In this document: in pieces, positions 24,601 through 36,200 of the stretch
Position numbering within the stretch: the stretch's first letter is position 1
How the letters are laid out: each line of letters opens with the position of its first letter
Assembly (NCBI GenBank): GCA_013399115.1
Contig: VXAA01004024.1
Location: 1 to 64,000 of the forward strand
Origin: Anseranas semipalmata
Taxonomy: Eukaryota; Chordata; Aves; Anseriformes; Anseranatidae
Length of the DNA stretch: 64,000 bases
Direction: 5' to 3'
The notes under the pieces: generated by a model
What the model saw: the letters and a program-made list of their open reading frames with translations, nothing else
What the model was told of the DNA's origin: nothing
Databases searched by the model: none
Program-made: the position numbers and the translations under genes

Positions 24601-27600
24601 GATGAGCATAAATGTGTGATAAATGTTGGGAAATGGAATTGATTTCTCAGTAAAAGATGCCTATCTGTCAAGTTAAAATAGCACCTTTTTTCATTCTCCA
24701 TACCTGAGTCGATGGATGTTTCCTATGACGTACCAGCTGCAAATAATTTTTCCCATTCCGATTTTGTCCCACTATCAAAAACAAGTTCAGGTATTTCTGC
24801 CTCTTTCATTTCCTTCTGTTCTTATGATAGCAGTAAGGGTTAAGTAAGACAGGCAGATCTGATAGTTTGGAACTGGTAGTTGTTGGACGTTTGAAGCACA
24901 CACATTCTCTAAGAATAAGCTGAGTTAGTGCATCTGTAATCAATATTTTCAACACTTGTGCCCACAGTGGTTTCTAGGAGAAATAGTTCCTTGAAGATCG
25001 AACAGACTCTAAAAAATATAGCTACCGTGGTGGTATTGAGGATGTCAGTGTTTATGGATCTGGGTGTCACACTGGGACATTTAGGAGATTGATAAATTGT
25101 GTCACATTAAGCTAGTGCGTCTGGATATGAACATGGCAGTGGTAGAATGATACACAGTAGTAGTATATATGAGAACTCGCCCTGCCTTGCAAACCAGCAT
25201 TTGTTTAGTAACCAGAGATACATAAAAACTGTATTTACCTATGTTTTACTTTATGGCATCTTTGTTTAGGATTGGAGGATCCATGTAGATCAAATGCATC
25301 AGCATAAGGATGGAATTGAATCGTCTTTGAAAGAAACTAGGGTATGTCTTTTATGTGCAGAATTTTTCACTGATCTGTCAGCACTTCTATTTTCTCTTTC
25401 ATTTTATATATGTTTTTTATTTCTTCATTTTAATTGTGATATAGTTGTGAAACTGAAAAGGGAAATGTGATAATGATGATTAGGGATAATGGCACTGGCA
25501 AAAGATCTTGGGGGAAATAGAGTTGTATATATGAGGATTAACAGGGATATAAGAGTTCATTAACGTATGCATTAGCATAAGTACGTCCTGAGCATGGAGG
25601 GAAGAATGGAATAATACAATCTGAAAATAACAGCTAATAAAAAAACAAAGCAGTGTCAAATACTGTTGCTAGAGTAACTTAACAACATTGACATTTGTAA
25701 TTAATTTGGGGAAAGATTGAAGGAAGCAGTAAAGCCTGAAATATGTCTTGTGGAGCTGGGAAAAGAAGACATTGGAAATATTTCTTCATTGGCCAGACAC
25801 TGTTTTTGTACTATTTTTCTCTCTCACTTGTAGGCTTCCATATCCGTTCTTAATTACAGCACCATTTTAATACTCTTTGGTTATTATGTGTATACTCTTA
25901 ACCCACAGAATGTGATTTTCTAGGGTTACCTTGACAAACTCCATAATGAAATCAGCAGAACATTGGAAAAGATCAATAGCAGGGAAAAGTACATCAATAA
26001 TCAGTTGGAGCATTTGGTTCAAGAATACCGTTCAGCACAAGCCTTGCTGAGTGAGGTAATGCACTGATCTATTGTTGTTGCCTTCTCGAGAATTAACTTG
26101 CTATTAAGTGAGGGTGAAGGCAAAGAATCTGGGGAGTTATCTGTGAATTCTGCTTTTGGATATAAAGCATGGGAGATGCTGATTGGCTGTCAAATTATAT
26201 AGTTTTTAAGCTAAATTAGCAATTTTTATTCAAGTATTCTGCAAGGGAAAGTAAATGTTTTCTTGCCTGAATATTATGTAAATCTGTTGCCAATCTTGAG
26301 CAGCTAGTAAATTGCTAGTTCTGCTTTCCCTGTGAAGTTCACACATCTGTGATGAGTGGAAAAACTGCAGTTTCAGTCCAGCATTCATCTCTTACATTGA
26401 TTACTCATGCTAACTTACATAAAGCACTCTGATTACTTGTTTACTTCATTTAGTTTTTATGCCAATAGTCTACTGTTTGAGAAGCTATTTGATTCTTTAG
26501 TTGGGAGGCCTGTATAAGCTGCCATTTGGCAGCTCCCCTATTTGTGGGCATGACATTAAAATAAGACTAAGAAGATATGACCTCTGTGCTTTCTGTTTAT
26601 CTTACTGTTGAACTTTAAGAAACTTTGAGAGTAAGTTATTGCTGAGAAGGAAGTGTTCCGGATTTCAGGATTCAATTTGGTCTGCATTCTGGCAATTTTT
26701 CTTTGTTTCCTCATGTAAATTATTAGAAAACCTACTTCTTACTCTGTGTATCAGGGCTGTTACTTAAAACTTTTAAAAACTGCTTTACATTTTTGAATGA
26801 TTGATGGTCATTACATAGGCTGATGTTTCAAGCCTTTCCTTGTATGTGTAGTGCCGTAAATGTCATTGGGACTTTGTGGGAGTACTTCTGGAATTCGGAC
26901 ATATAAAAGCAAGTTTTGACATTCTCTCCGAGAAAAAAACAGATTTTTTTTTATGATTCTGTTGTTTGGGTTTTAAAAACCCACTTTATTTAATAGGTGC
27001 TAACGTGTCTGGAATGCGTGTATCTCTTCAGCTTTGTCATCACAGCAAAAAACATGTTTCTTTGCAGGCTAAAGAGAAGTACCAGGAGGGAAGTGGAGGA
27101 GTAACTGAAAGGATTAGAGTACTTTCTGAGGTAAAACACATCTTCACATTATTTCTTTTGCTTGCTTTAAAAAATATTCAGAAAGTTGGCATTTTGTGTT
27201 TACAGTTTTCTGAAGTGAGTTCTTTCTGGTATGTGCTTGTGTTAAAGCTTAATCTGTTCTTTTAGTGGAAGCAGTCTAGCTCAGTCCCTAAATTTTAAAC
27301 CAAGGCTGCTGTTGATTTTTAGCTTGTGAATTTGGGCAAACTGTTGTGAGCTCTCTTAATTTTGCCAGTTTGTAAAAGAGGGGAAATATTCTGTATTTTA
27401 TGACCTGTCTCCTAGAATTATTGCGGATTAATCAAGTCATGTTCATAAAGTCTTTGGAAGAAGAAAAGTTTAACTCTTATTTTTAGTAAAAATAAACAAT
27501 AACAATTTGAAGTTTTCGTCTTGCAAGCATTTAAATGCAATGTTTTACTAAAGAGTAGCTTTTCAATACCAATCAAATTATATTAATACCTGAAACTGTT

Positions 27601-30214
27601 TTTTTCTTTTTTTTCATCAGTGGTCTGACAAATTGAAAGAAAAAATCCCCAGACTCCTAATTGCCTCAACATGTGGAGTGTATCATAGTTTTCCATCAGA
27701 TTTACTGCCTGACTACAAAATATTTCCACTCTTTGTCCAATTCAGATTTTTTTTTTAATGATTCTGTTGTTTAGGTTTGAAAAACCTACTTTATTTATTA
27801 GATGCTAAAGTGTCTGTAATAGTCACATAAAATAGATCACACCGTAAGAATATGATGGAAATTGTAAAATAGATTTGAGATTTTTTTTAAGTAAAGAGTA
27901 GCCACAGCAATTTAACAACGGTTTTCTAGGAAAAATTTCATAGTGTATGGCATCTGCAGAATTAGAACTTCTTTCTATTTGACTCTCAAGGAAGTTGACT
28001 TAAGATTTATAATGTTTTTGTGCTTTGAAAAACATTAGCTGATTATAAAAGAAAAATATGCTATTAGTTGGTAGCCTTCAGACTATGTAGATGCAGTGGT
28101 GCATATCTGAGCTAAACTAGACACATTGGATATCGCTACTGTTCTGCTTTCAAGTGTGCAAACAAATCTCAACCCACTTGGCAATACCAGTACCACTGCA
28201 GGTATGCCATAAAAATGCAGCAATGTTTCTTTTTCATAATGACAAGGCTTAATAAAAGGCCATTTTTATATTAAAGGCAAAAATAGTAGGTTATTACCTA
28301 GACGGTATCTTAGAATGATATAGTTGCTTTTACTTTGTTATCTACGAAGGCAAACTGGTCAGTAGTCAGTGCTGAAATGTAATTTTATTCTTCACACATG
28401 GATTTTACACACCCATAACCAGTGCCAGTGCCAGCAGGCTTGGCAGCTGCACTGTCTTTTGCTGCAATGCTGTTTCGCAGGTTTCCACCTTCACCTGCCA
28501 AAGGCCTGCCACTTCTAGAAGGGCAGTCCTCGTGGTCACTTGGTGAATCTTGGTCTGTGGGGGTAACAGTTCTTATTGTCCATCCATCACGCTGCAACAC
28601 TTGCAGTGTTGTTTTTATTGGTTTGGAATGAGCAGATTCTCAGTAACACCATGCTGCTTGGCCAACTTGTTACTTTCTGCCATAATATTTACAACATTTA
28701 TTTTTTTAAAAGGCTAATAAAATTTTATTAATGTTTGAAAAAAAATGTTCCTCTGTATACAACAATTAAGACAAATTAGTTCATTTTTTTAACTGACTCA
28801 TTTATTCAGGAGAGAGTTTTTTGTTTTCTCTTTTAACTTTTCATTCGTCTGGTTTAATTAAGAAAAAAATCTCTAATTTAAGATTACAGAAGTATTAGAG
28901 AGAGTAAAGCAGGAAACAGAAGAGAAAGGAAGCAGTATGACTGATGGTGGTAAGTATGGTTCTGTCTCAAACCATCCAACTGTTTTCTCAATGACAGATA
29001 CACCATTGGTCCTCTATTAAAAAAACATAACCAGAATGAGTGACTAGTCTAAAATATCAATATTAAAATTTTAAAAGGTGTCTAAGAAAACTAGGCATCT
29101 AACCCTCCTTGAAAATGTTACATAAGTCTGTAGGAGGTTCAAGCCCTTTTACTTTCAAATTGTTACTGGCAGTAGCTGTTGGATTCCCTGACTAAGGCTG
29201 GCTGGAATCAGTGAGAAAATTCATTTTGGTGCTTAGATGTTTGGATTTTTTAATATTTAAAACTATGTACCTATGTGAATTAGTGTGTCTCAGATTGGGA
29301 ATTTGGTGGTTTGTGATTTTTCCTGATAAATGCATTCTGTTGCAAACATATAACAAGTATGAATGCAAAAATAAATTGATGCGTGCTATAGTAGTGCTAA
29401 ATATGCAAGCTGTATCTGTGTTTAACTGTAACACTACAGCTAATATACTTAAGTAGTTGTAAGTGTTACTATATAAGGAAATTTTGTGCACCCTTGCTTC
29501 ACAGTGAAAGAGTTGCTCAACTGCCTCTCAACACCTTAACTGCATAATGGCATGGCCAAGGATCAGGATAAACTCCAGAGCCCAGAATTATAAGGAGCCG
29601 TAAGATGCAGCAGCATCTATAGGGTGATGTTAGTGGGAAGTGAGGGGTTGGAAATAAAGTATGGAGCACAAAACTTTTTAATAGCTTTTCAAAGGTAAAA
29701 TGACCTCCTGCTGAAGGTGTCTTCAGTTTCCTACCAAACCCCAAGCCAGCTGTGGGGATGAGGCTTTCAGCAGAGCAAAACACATCGTTGACCAGCCTTT
29801 CTTAACGTTTATGTACATCTTTATGCAGATCTTAGTTGTCAAGAAGACAGCAAAATTGTCATTGCCATTTCTATCTTTTAAAGTGTCTTACATATTAAAA
29901 GTGATGTATCAGTACAGTCATGTCTTTAGAGTAGAACACCCTTTTCTTCAATTTTAAGGAGTGAATTATAGAAAATAATGCTTTTGTGCTTAGTCAGCTG
30001 ACACAAATTTGCACTATTTGTCATTTCTTGGACAGCTCCTCTAGTGAAGATTAAACAGGCCTTAACAAAACTGAAGCAAGAAACCATTCAGATGGACATC
30101 CAAATTGGCGTAATGGAACACACATTACTCCAGTCGAAGCTGAAAGAGAAATCCAATATGACTAGAGATATGCATGCAACGGTGATTCCAGAAGCCACAG
30201 TAGGTGCCTATTAA
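12513..30214 (+). CDS. IFT57: IFT57, intraflagellar transport protein 57 (complete)
   Basis: IFT57 (also called HIPPI) is a peripheral subunit of the IFT-B complex. It pairs with IFT20 and helps link IFT trains to kinesin-II during cilium assembly. Eleven exons join in frame with GT/AG junctions: 12513-12676, 14807-14969, 15913-16031, 17000-17090, 20359-20427, 20960-21082, 25270-25341, 25924-26055, 27068-27130, 28883-28949 and 30036-30214. They give 413 residues, against 429 in human; the difference is mostly a shorter N-terminus. The N-terminal half (about 20-150) is the calponin-homology-like region, with YEEEALRRHN and FEQPQEYDDPNA. An acidic linker follows at about 155-195, then a coiled-coil C-terminal half (about 245-390). 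The ATG at 12513 is chosen because it is the first one in frame in the CpG island and lines up with the alanine-rich start of the family. The gene looks intact. Confidence 0.98.
13840..13859. repeat. ATT simple repeat
   Basis: About six ATT units in IFT57 intron 1. Confidence 0.9.
14807..14969 (+). CDS. IFT57: IFT57 exon 2
   Basis: The acceptor is TTTTTAAACAG and the donor TTT/GTAAGT. Residues about 55-109 include HYFALPTNPGEQF, FCTLAAWL and EQPQEYDDPNA, part of the calponin-homology-like N-terminal domain. The exon ends in phase 0. Confidence 0.97.
15913..16031 (+). CDS. IFT57: IFT57 exon 3
   Basis: The acceptor is TTGTTTTAG and the donor AAAAG/GTATAG. It encodes GRPVDFPPSKLKAGYGEQ and LDCLAEEALKY. 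A GTATAG donor is weaker than its neighbours but keeps the frame into exon 4. Confidence 0.96.
17000..17090 (+). CDS. IFT57: IFT57 exon 4
   Basis: The acceptor is TTATTTCAG and the donor ATG/GTAGGT. It encodes the acidic linker with ELEEEEITEDDAELTLNK. Glutamate and aspartate dominate, so this part is probably unstructured. Confidence 0.96.
17207..17262. repeat. Minisatellite, four copies of a 14-base unit
   Basis: The unit CTTCTTTCCTGCAT is repeated four times without mismatch in IFT57 intron 4. Perfect copies suggest a recent expansion, so length may vary between individuals. Confidence 0.92.
19970..20006. repeat. GTTT / GGTTT simple repeat
   Basis: About five GTTT units followed by three GGTTT units in IFT57 intron 4. 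Confidence 0.85.
20359..20427 (+). CDS. IFT57: IFT57 exon 5
   Basis: The acceptor is TTTCTTAAG and the donor TTG/GTAAGT; 23 codons, phase 0 at both ends. It encodes EEESDSEENFIDLNVLKAQ, which matches the conserved NEENFIDLNVLKAQTY block of the family. Confidence 0.96.
20960..21082 (+). CDS. IFT57: IFT57 exon 6
   Basis: The acceptor is TTTTTACGCAG and the donor AAG/GTATGT; 41 codons in phase 0. It encodes DMNESAKQEEILQSTTDAAEW followed by EVERVLPQLKVT, one of the best conserved parts of the protein. Confidence 0.97.
23340..23690. repeat. Divergent tandem duplication, unit about 180 bases
   Basis: Two GC-rich units repeat with an offset of 178-190 bases in IFT57 intron 6. Shared markers are GAGACCCC (23365 and 23543), CTGACTCCAGTTG (23415 and 23605) and AGCTGGCA (23463 and 23641). 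The composition is very different from the AT-rich intron around it, suggesting an inserted element. The family was not recognised. Confidence 0.65.
24011..24355. repeat. Second tandem duplication, unit about 180 bases
   Basis: Two pyrimidine-rich units, each starting with GTTTGTTTCTTGT (24011 and 24191), share CCCTTTTTC...TTATC, then a TTGACAA core, a TCAATCAG or TCATCAGG block and a TCTTACTGA...TAAAC block. The offset is 174-180 bases. The unit length is close to that of the neighbouring 23,340-23,690 duplication. Confidence 0.65.
25270..25341 (+). CDS. IFT57: IFT57 exon 7
   Basis: The acceptor is TTGTTTAG and the donor AGG/GTATGT; 24 codons in phase 0. It encodes DWRIHVDQMHQHKDGIESS, which starts the coiled-coil half. 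Confidence 0.97.
25924..26055 (+). CDS. IFT57: IFT57 exon 8
   Basis: The acceptor is TTTTCTAG and the donor GAG/GTAATG; 44 codons in phase 0. It encodes GYLDKLHNEISRTLEKI and NNQLEHLVQEYRSAQ, with heptad-like leucine spacing typical of coiled coil. Confidence 0.97.
26941..27020 (+). repeat. Direct repeat copy 1 (left of IFT57 exon 9)
   Basis: About 80 bases including TGATTCTGTTGTTTGGG, AAAACCCACTTTATTTAATA and GTGCTAACGTGTCTGGAAT. A similar copy lies at about 27744-27822, some 800 bases to the right. Confidence 0.75.
27068..27130 (+). CDS. IFT57: IFT57 exon 9
   Basis: The acceptor is TTTCTTTGCAG and the donor GAG/GTAAAA; 21 codons in phase 0. It encodes AKEKYQEGSGGVTERIR and continues the coiled coil. 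It lies between two copies of an 80-base direct repeat (see findings). Confidence 0.96.
27744..27822 (+). repeat. Direct repeat copy 2 (right of IFT57 exon 9)
   Basis: The second copy has TGATTCTGTTGTTTAGG, AAAACCTACTTTATTTATTA and ATGCTAAAGTGTCTGTAAT. It differs from copy 1 by several substitutions and small indels, so it is not recent. Confidence 0.75.
28385..28702 (-). pseudogene. Unrecognised antisense coding-like fragment in IFT57 intron 9
   Basis: On the minus strand, a frame starting at ATG near 28683 reads MAESNKLAKQHGVTENLL. It is interrupted near 28620, and a second frame then continues with TTLQVLQRDGWTIRTV and about 65 further polar residues to a TAA at 28387-28385. An AATAAA overlaps the stop codon. 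Continuous protein-like composition across a frame change suggests a decayed retrocopy of a host mRNA. I do not recognise the parent. It could also be a chance open frame. Confidence 0.4.
28883..28949 (+). CDS. IFT57: IFT57 exon 10
   Basis: The acceptor is TCTAATTTAAG and the donor GGTG/GTAAGT. It encodes ITEVLERVKQETEEKGSSM and ends one base into a codon, matching the phase of exon 11. Confidence 0.96.
30036..30214 (+). CDS. IFT57: IFT57 exon 11 and stop
   Basis: The acceptor is TTCTTGGACAG. It encodes APLVKIKQALTKLKQE, then the conserved EHTLLQSKLKEKSNMTR block and the C-terminal HATVIPEA end, with the stop TAA at 30212-30214. No AATAAA occurs close after the stop; the first clear one noticed is at 32395-32400 in an A-rich context, so the 3' UTR end is not fixed. 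Confidence 0.97.
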
Positions 30215-33200
30215 AATTGTTTGGGGCTGACTTGGTTTGCCCAAAATACAATTTTCTACCATTTGCGTTTTTGTTAGTTTGGTGTTTTTTTTTCGTCTGG
30301 GGAGGAGAGCATTCTTTTTTGCTTTTTAGTTTGTTTGTTTTTAACAAGATGTTTGTCACGCACTTTTTAAAAGTATTGTTATGCACACTTTGGACTCAGC
30401 ATGGAGCCATGTTTAGTTTTGTGCTGTAAAAATTTAGTGCAGATCCCTTCCAAATATACTAATGCGTTCTTATTAATGCACACGTCTCTCTGTTTCATTG
30501 GAGAATGTTATGTAGTGTGGAAATCTGTGGAATGTTATTGACAACCTGTAATCCTGATATTCTACAGTGCTGAAAGAAAATTTCTTGCAAGGGACTTGAA
30601 AAGAGTTAAAATGTCTGTTATTGCCATTTACTTACATTTAGTAGAAAGTATTTAATTACTGACATCGGAGTGAAGATTAGTGTGAAGTAGTGTCTACTGC
30701 ATCTGACATTCACATGAAACGTGGATTCTGTTCCCAGCCCTGCACGACTTTGGTCTACTTGTGGAGTAGCTTTTTTCCTTAGCTCTGTGGTGGGTGGATA
30801 TGTAGTATTTCATTCAAGAGCTGCTCTGGTGATATTTCTCTGAAATTCTGAGTATTTATAATTGTTCGCAATTAGAACAAAGCAGGATGGTTTCTCCATA
30901 GGTGACTAATAGGATATATGTTCCCAGGTTGTTTTGAATCAAAGGATACAAGATTCTTTTTTTCCTAGATTCGCAGTAAAGATTCGAATTTATTCTGTGA
31001 CCTTGATGTTTGGATAACATAAACAACTTTACTATTCTGTTTCTGTAAACTCACTGGTATAACCCTGATTAACAACTGCAAAGCAGCATTTTGTCAGTAG
31101 TAAGGGCAGGCGGGAGGGCAGCAGCAACAGGCTGATGTTGCAGTAATTTCGGCATGCTCCCAGAACAGCCCTACAGAACTTTGTGAATGGACAACCACTC
31201 TATTCTTAACTATTTTTTTTTCTGGTGGGGGGTCCTCTAAGCAGACTGATAAGGACGTTTTTGTAGTTGTTTTTTATTTATGTTGCTTGTAACAGAAGCA
31301 ATGCAAAGGAAACTTATACAAGACCAAAGAATGTAAAACTACTACTAAGAAATTATTGTTGACTTTCTAATTTTCTTCTGTGTCATCACTGTTTCAGTCA
31401 CTTTTTTTTTTTTTTTTAACACTTATTAACATTGACTGAAATGCTGCTTTCATTTACAGTGTGTAGCAGAGCCCCATGGACATCATTTGGATTATTTTTT
31501 ATTTCTATTCTTGTGTCAGAGCAGCCAATTTTGATCTCTGTTAAGGAAAAATGTTTCCAAATCTAGTTGTGTAATATGGAATGAGAAGAAAAATGTAGGA
31601 GGAAGGGGTTGGAAAAGTAATGGCAACAGTGAGCTCCCTTTGTCTTAGTAAAGGTGTAGGTAGGAAGTGATTCTAGGGGTTATAAGTAATGAAGGCTTGT
31701 GGAGAAAAGAGAGAACCTTATTATAGTACTTGTACATCCTTTTGATTACCATTGTTCATAAGCCATGGACAAAATCAGTACGTACTAATTCCAGTGATGT
31801 TAAATTCCTCTCCTAACTTCTGTAGGTAATTCCTTTCATTTTACAATCCAGTTCTCTCACTTAAAGGAAATTCATCAGGTGAGCAATATTTTACAGAAAC
31901 AGTGGATCTGTTTTGTGCCTCAAAGTCAAGACACTTGACACAGTCAATATCATAAGCTGTTTTCTTAACATGGTTGTACTTCAGTACTTCATTTGCCAAA
32001 AAGAAAAAGCCCTAAACCCATCAGATTTTAATAAGTGAAAAGCTATATGTAAATGCCAAATATTATAATTTACCTGTGCAAGCAACTGTTGAAAATCTCT
32101 ATGAATCACACTGGAAATCGGTTTCCAACTTCTTTTGCTGCCTACCTATATCCTCCCACGTTCAGCTTAAATTAGAAAAGTTATTATTCATGTTCCCTTT
32201 GTTAGGTGGTGTTGCTACTGCATATTTACTTTAACAGTGGGTTTACTTCAACTTAAGATAAAGCAATCCCCTTCTGCATCGCCTGCAAAGCACATTGATG
32301 CTTTTGGGTTGCAAATGTTGTGCTGTTTAAATGCTGTTTATGTAAATACTTTCCCCAGAAACTCCTCCTTCACGCTAATACAACAAACAAAATTAATAAA
32401 AAAAACCCTTCCCTTGTGTGAATTGAGCCTCTTCCAGCATTAGAAGTGAATCTATTGAGGGATGAATCAGACAAGCATGGCCAGAAAAACTCTAATGTGG
32501 TAGAAAAATCTCCAGAAGAAAAGCTAGCTTCCTTTATGCCAAAGTAATTCTAAAATAATGTGCTAATTATATGCAATTAATCTACATTATTTTTCATGGT
32601 ACTATCTGAAACTGCATTAATCTAAGCAGGACACTTCTGTTGTTGTCTCAGGAGTTATATGTGGCCTTTAATTGTCATCTGGCAGAGAATGGCATTTGCC
32701 CATTTAGACAGTAAAATCACTTGACCTTGCTTTGAAAGCAGTTTACTGATCCAGCAAGTAGCCACAGCACCTTCCTTAAAAGCACGAGAGCTATGGGGTC
32801 TGTCATAGGCAGCCTGAAAGGCTGTTCTGGAAAAGCAATTATCTGCGTAATTATTCCACTGCTGGATCAATGCAGGAAGCAGAAATCACATTAAAATTAA
32901 ATCACTTGATTCACATTATTTCATACATTGCTCATATCAAATGCGATGTCAGAACCGAAGACCAACAAGATGAAGGTGTCCTTAAGATAGAAGGATACAC
33001 GTGAAGCTGTGCTATAAGAGAGTCTTTCTTCGTCTGAAGAATTTTGGGGGCAGAAGCACTACTCATAAGAGTTTACTCTCACATAGAGCTCTCCTCTTCC
33101 AAGGTCCTTCACTGTTTGCATTCCTCGGAAATACACCAGCACGGAAGCACCATGTCACTGTTACATGTCATCTGGAAGCCAGACAGAAGGTAGCTGTAGA

Positions 33201-36200
33201 CAGATCCTTAAGTAGTGCAGATGGAGGAGGAACAAGGAGTTTCATTTGCTCTGTCTGGTCAGAGAAGCCATGTATTTTGTCCTTGCCATGAGGACTGCGG
33301 TGGTTCAGTCTTGCATATGGCCCTAGCAAGAGCTGAGACTTGGCTCTCGGAAATGTGTGGCTGAGGAAGGCTCATCTGGAGCCAGCTCACATGCTCTCCT
33401 GCATTTATTCCCCAAAGTTCCAGAAGGAACATTAGCAATGTTTTACTTCTTAGGCTTTCCATGGCTCTGAAATCCTTCTGAACCTCATAGTATGATTTGG
33501 TGTCTTATTCCTTGGTCTGCACCATCTCCTGGGCTCTCTTATCTCTAGGCTGGAATGCAAGGGATGCAAGTGCCCTTCCAGGAACTGGGAGTAGCCGTAG
33601 TGCTTGTTACCATATTAAAGGTGTTGTTTAGAGGCCATTATGAATGTCTGAAAGTGATGGCGTATTTATTAAAGTAGGAAGGTCATACATGTAACATTCC
33701 AATCCCCTTATCTTCTGATGTCAGCTGACAGCATGATGTGCTGAATAATGCGTGCTGTGCTGGTAAAGAATGCAAAGTAAGGGCTGGATTTTTACCTCTT
33801 AATCCGATTCTCACACAGAGAATGAAGCTTCTGTGGAGTTAGTGATTTAATATTGACATTGCAAGAGTTTAATAGTGGCTCTTCAGTCATATGCCAAGAA
33901 TTCGGTATTTCAGTAATGACACAATTAGTCACTTGAACTCGCATCAATGAGTGCTGTGCAGGAAGGTGAATCAGAAGTTCACATGAATTTGAGAAACCAC
34001 TGCCAGTTAGAAACAACTCCCAGATCTGGTCAAAGTATCCCCACCTTTTTCTGCTGATAGCATTAAAAGCCTTCCCCTCTTTCCCTACATGAAATAGAGG
34101 GACTTCAGGGAAAAATCCTTCTTGAAAATGAGAACAAATGTCCACCTCCTATTAAACATTACCACTTTTTTGTTTTGGAGAGTAGGTCTGCTGTACCCTA
34201 TGACATACAAAAAAAGAAGTGTATTACTAATTGTGAGTTACAGTAAGAGCAATTAAGTAATCTCTACGTGACCTAAAAAGAGGACTAAGCATAAATCAAG
34301 AGCCTGTATGTGAACATTTCCAGTTCCAGAGCTCTTTGAATTTTTCATCCAATTTTTGCAGCCTGGGCTTCTCTCCAAACTCGACAAATGTTAATTAAAA
34401 AGAAGAAATTAGTGTGATGCTGTTTCTTTTCATGCTGGCTCTCATCCCACTCCCTGAATGTCAGTGCTGCAGTGTGCCTCCACAGTGCAGCTGCACGTGC
34501 ATGCGCGCATGCAGTACCCATATTCCTGCCTGTCATTTTGTGAAACTCGCAGTAGACTTTGGCAGCATAAAAACATGACTGTGAATACCCTGTCCCTGTT
34601 CCTGCAGCCTCACTGCTCTCCACTTTCACGTTGATGCATTTAAGTTTTTTTGAAACGGCTGGATGTTTTCTGACAATGGCTTGAAATAAAACTTGAAATA
34701 GAAAAGCCTGCCCTGTGACATCAGTGCCCGTGAGCTTAAGTAAACAGAGAATATGTGTGCCAGCTTTTCTATGTGACTACCGTTCATAGGTGGGGAGTTT
34801 CCACAGGAGGCTTTGAGGTTACAAAAGATATTTTTATCTGCCACTTCCTCCTCTCAACATATTTTCCCTTCAGCGAACACTGTTACTGGGGTTGTTTTCT
34901 AGATACTAGCTAATACTTAACTCCAGAGCTTGTGTTGCTGGAAATGTCTGACTTTCGATGCATAGTAATAGCCCTGCCCTTCTGGAAACAATTATTCCCA
35001 GGCAACGCTGACGTGAACAGGGTTGATAGCTTTTCATTGAGAGCAAATAACAATGTGAGTAATGCTAATCTTTCACTTACTGGCTACAGATTTACTCTGT
35101 TATTTTTCATTCCTGGTCTTAATTACTGTGGTTGTACCTCAGTACTGCATCCCAGAAGCAGCCGAGACATGCTAGTCACTCACATGTCTTAGCTGCCTGC
35201 TGTAAAAATCGGCAAAGGTGAAATATTTTAAGGTCAGAAGTGCAGAATAATTATTTTTAACAATATTTCTCTTATGACTCAGCAATTGTAGTTGTTCATT
35301 CAAAATATTTTCCTGCTTCTGTAGCTTTCAAAAGATGACAATACTTCAAACAACATCTTAGTGTTACTCAGTAATAACATGAAGAATTAAGCTGTGGATT
35401 GTAGGCATCCCCTGGACCAAAAGTTTCCCATTCTTGAAGGGAATGGCTGAAGGGCTGAAGTTTCTCCCTCTATCTCGGGAGAGGCATTCTGGTAAGGTTT
35501 TGGGGAGTTTTCACTATCCTTCTGTCAGCATTGTTGGTCCACGAGCATTTTACCTCCTTTCAAAGAATCCATTTGGGACAGAAAACAAGCCATTAGTCAG
35601 ATGAAGAAACAGGCTGATTGTGAAATCTTGCAGGAAACTAGTGCCAAAAAATGGTTCAGAAGGTTTCAAGAGGTTTTACAGCATCTGCTTGTCATTGTTT
35701 CCTTTGTTATAGGAAGTGCACAAGTTCTGAGTGTGATGGCAACAGGGATTTCTGCCGAGTTTGACAAATGCTATCAAACAACAGTGAAAACAATGAAAAC
35801 TCTGTGATCTTAAGAGTGTCATTCACTAATTTTGCATTAGTCTGTGTAGCAGCCATTTCATTTCAGCTTTCTGTAGAATGCCTGAAGACACTGTTCCTGG
35901 GGCAGAAAGGTATACTCTAGGTGCAGCAGGTTTGGAGAGTTTTATTGTGAGAAGTACTTCAGTACTCTGACATTTCTGTTTTAATAAGAATGTACTTAAT
36001 ACTACGTATGGGCTTGTGAGATCTTGGTTGAAAAACAGGATTGTAAGTAACTGTGTTAGAAAAGATATACAATTCAAAGTCAATTAGATTTTCTCCAGTT
36101 GTGTACAGGATTGATATACAGGTAACAAATTCAAACTGGTAGAATGAAAAAAACTTCACTTGAAAAGCTCTTCCGTATTATCTTAGCTTAAATATTAAAA

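Larger units (their letters stand above)
12677..30035 (+). other. IFT57 introns
   Basis: Ten introns: 12677-14806, 14970-15912, 16032-16999, 17091-20358, 20428-20959, 21083-25269, 25342-25923, 26056-27067, 27131-28882 and 28950-30035. They are mostly AT-rich with no extra exons that fit the frame. Points of note, listed separately, are a 14-base minisatellite in intron 4, two roughly 180-base duplications in intron 6, a direct repeat around exon 9 and an antisense open-frame fragment in intron 9. A single unresolved base lies at 15,356 in intron 2. Confidence 0.75.

Noticed and set aside
27621..27750. Possible extra IFT57 exon after TTTTTTTCATCAG
   Set aside because: The conserved protein is complete without it and exons 9 and 10 already join in the right phase.
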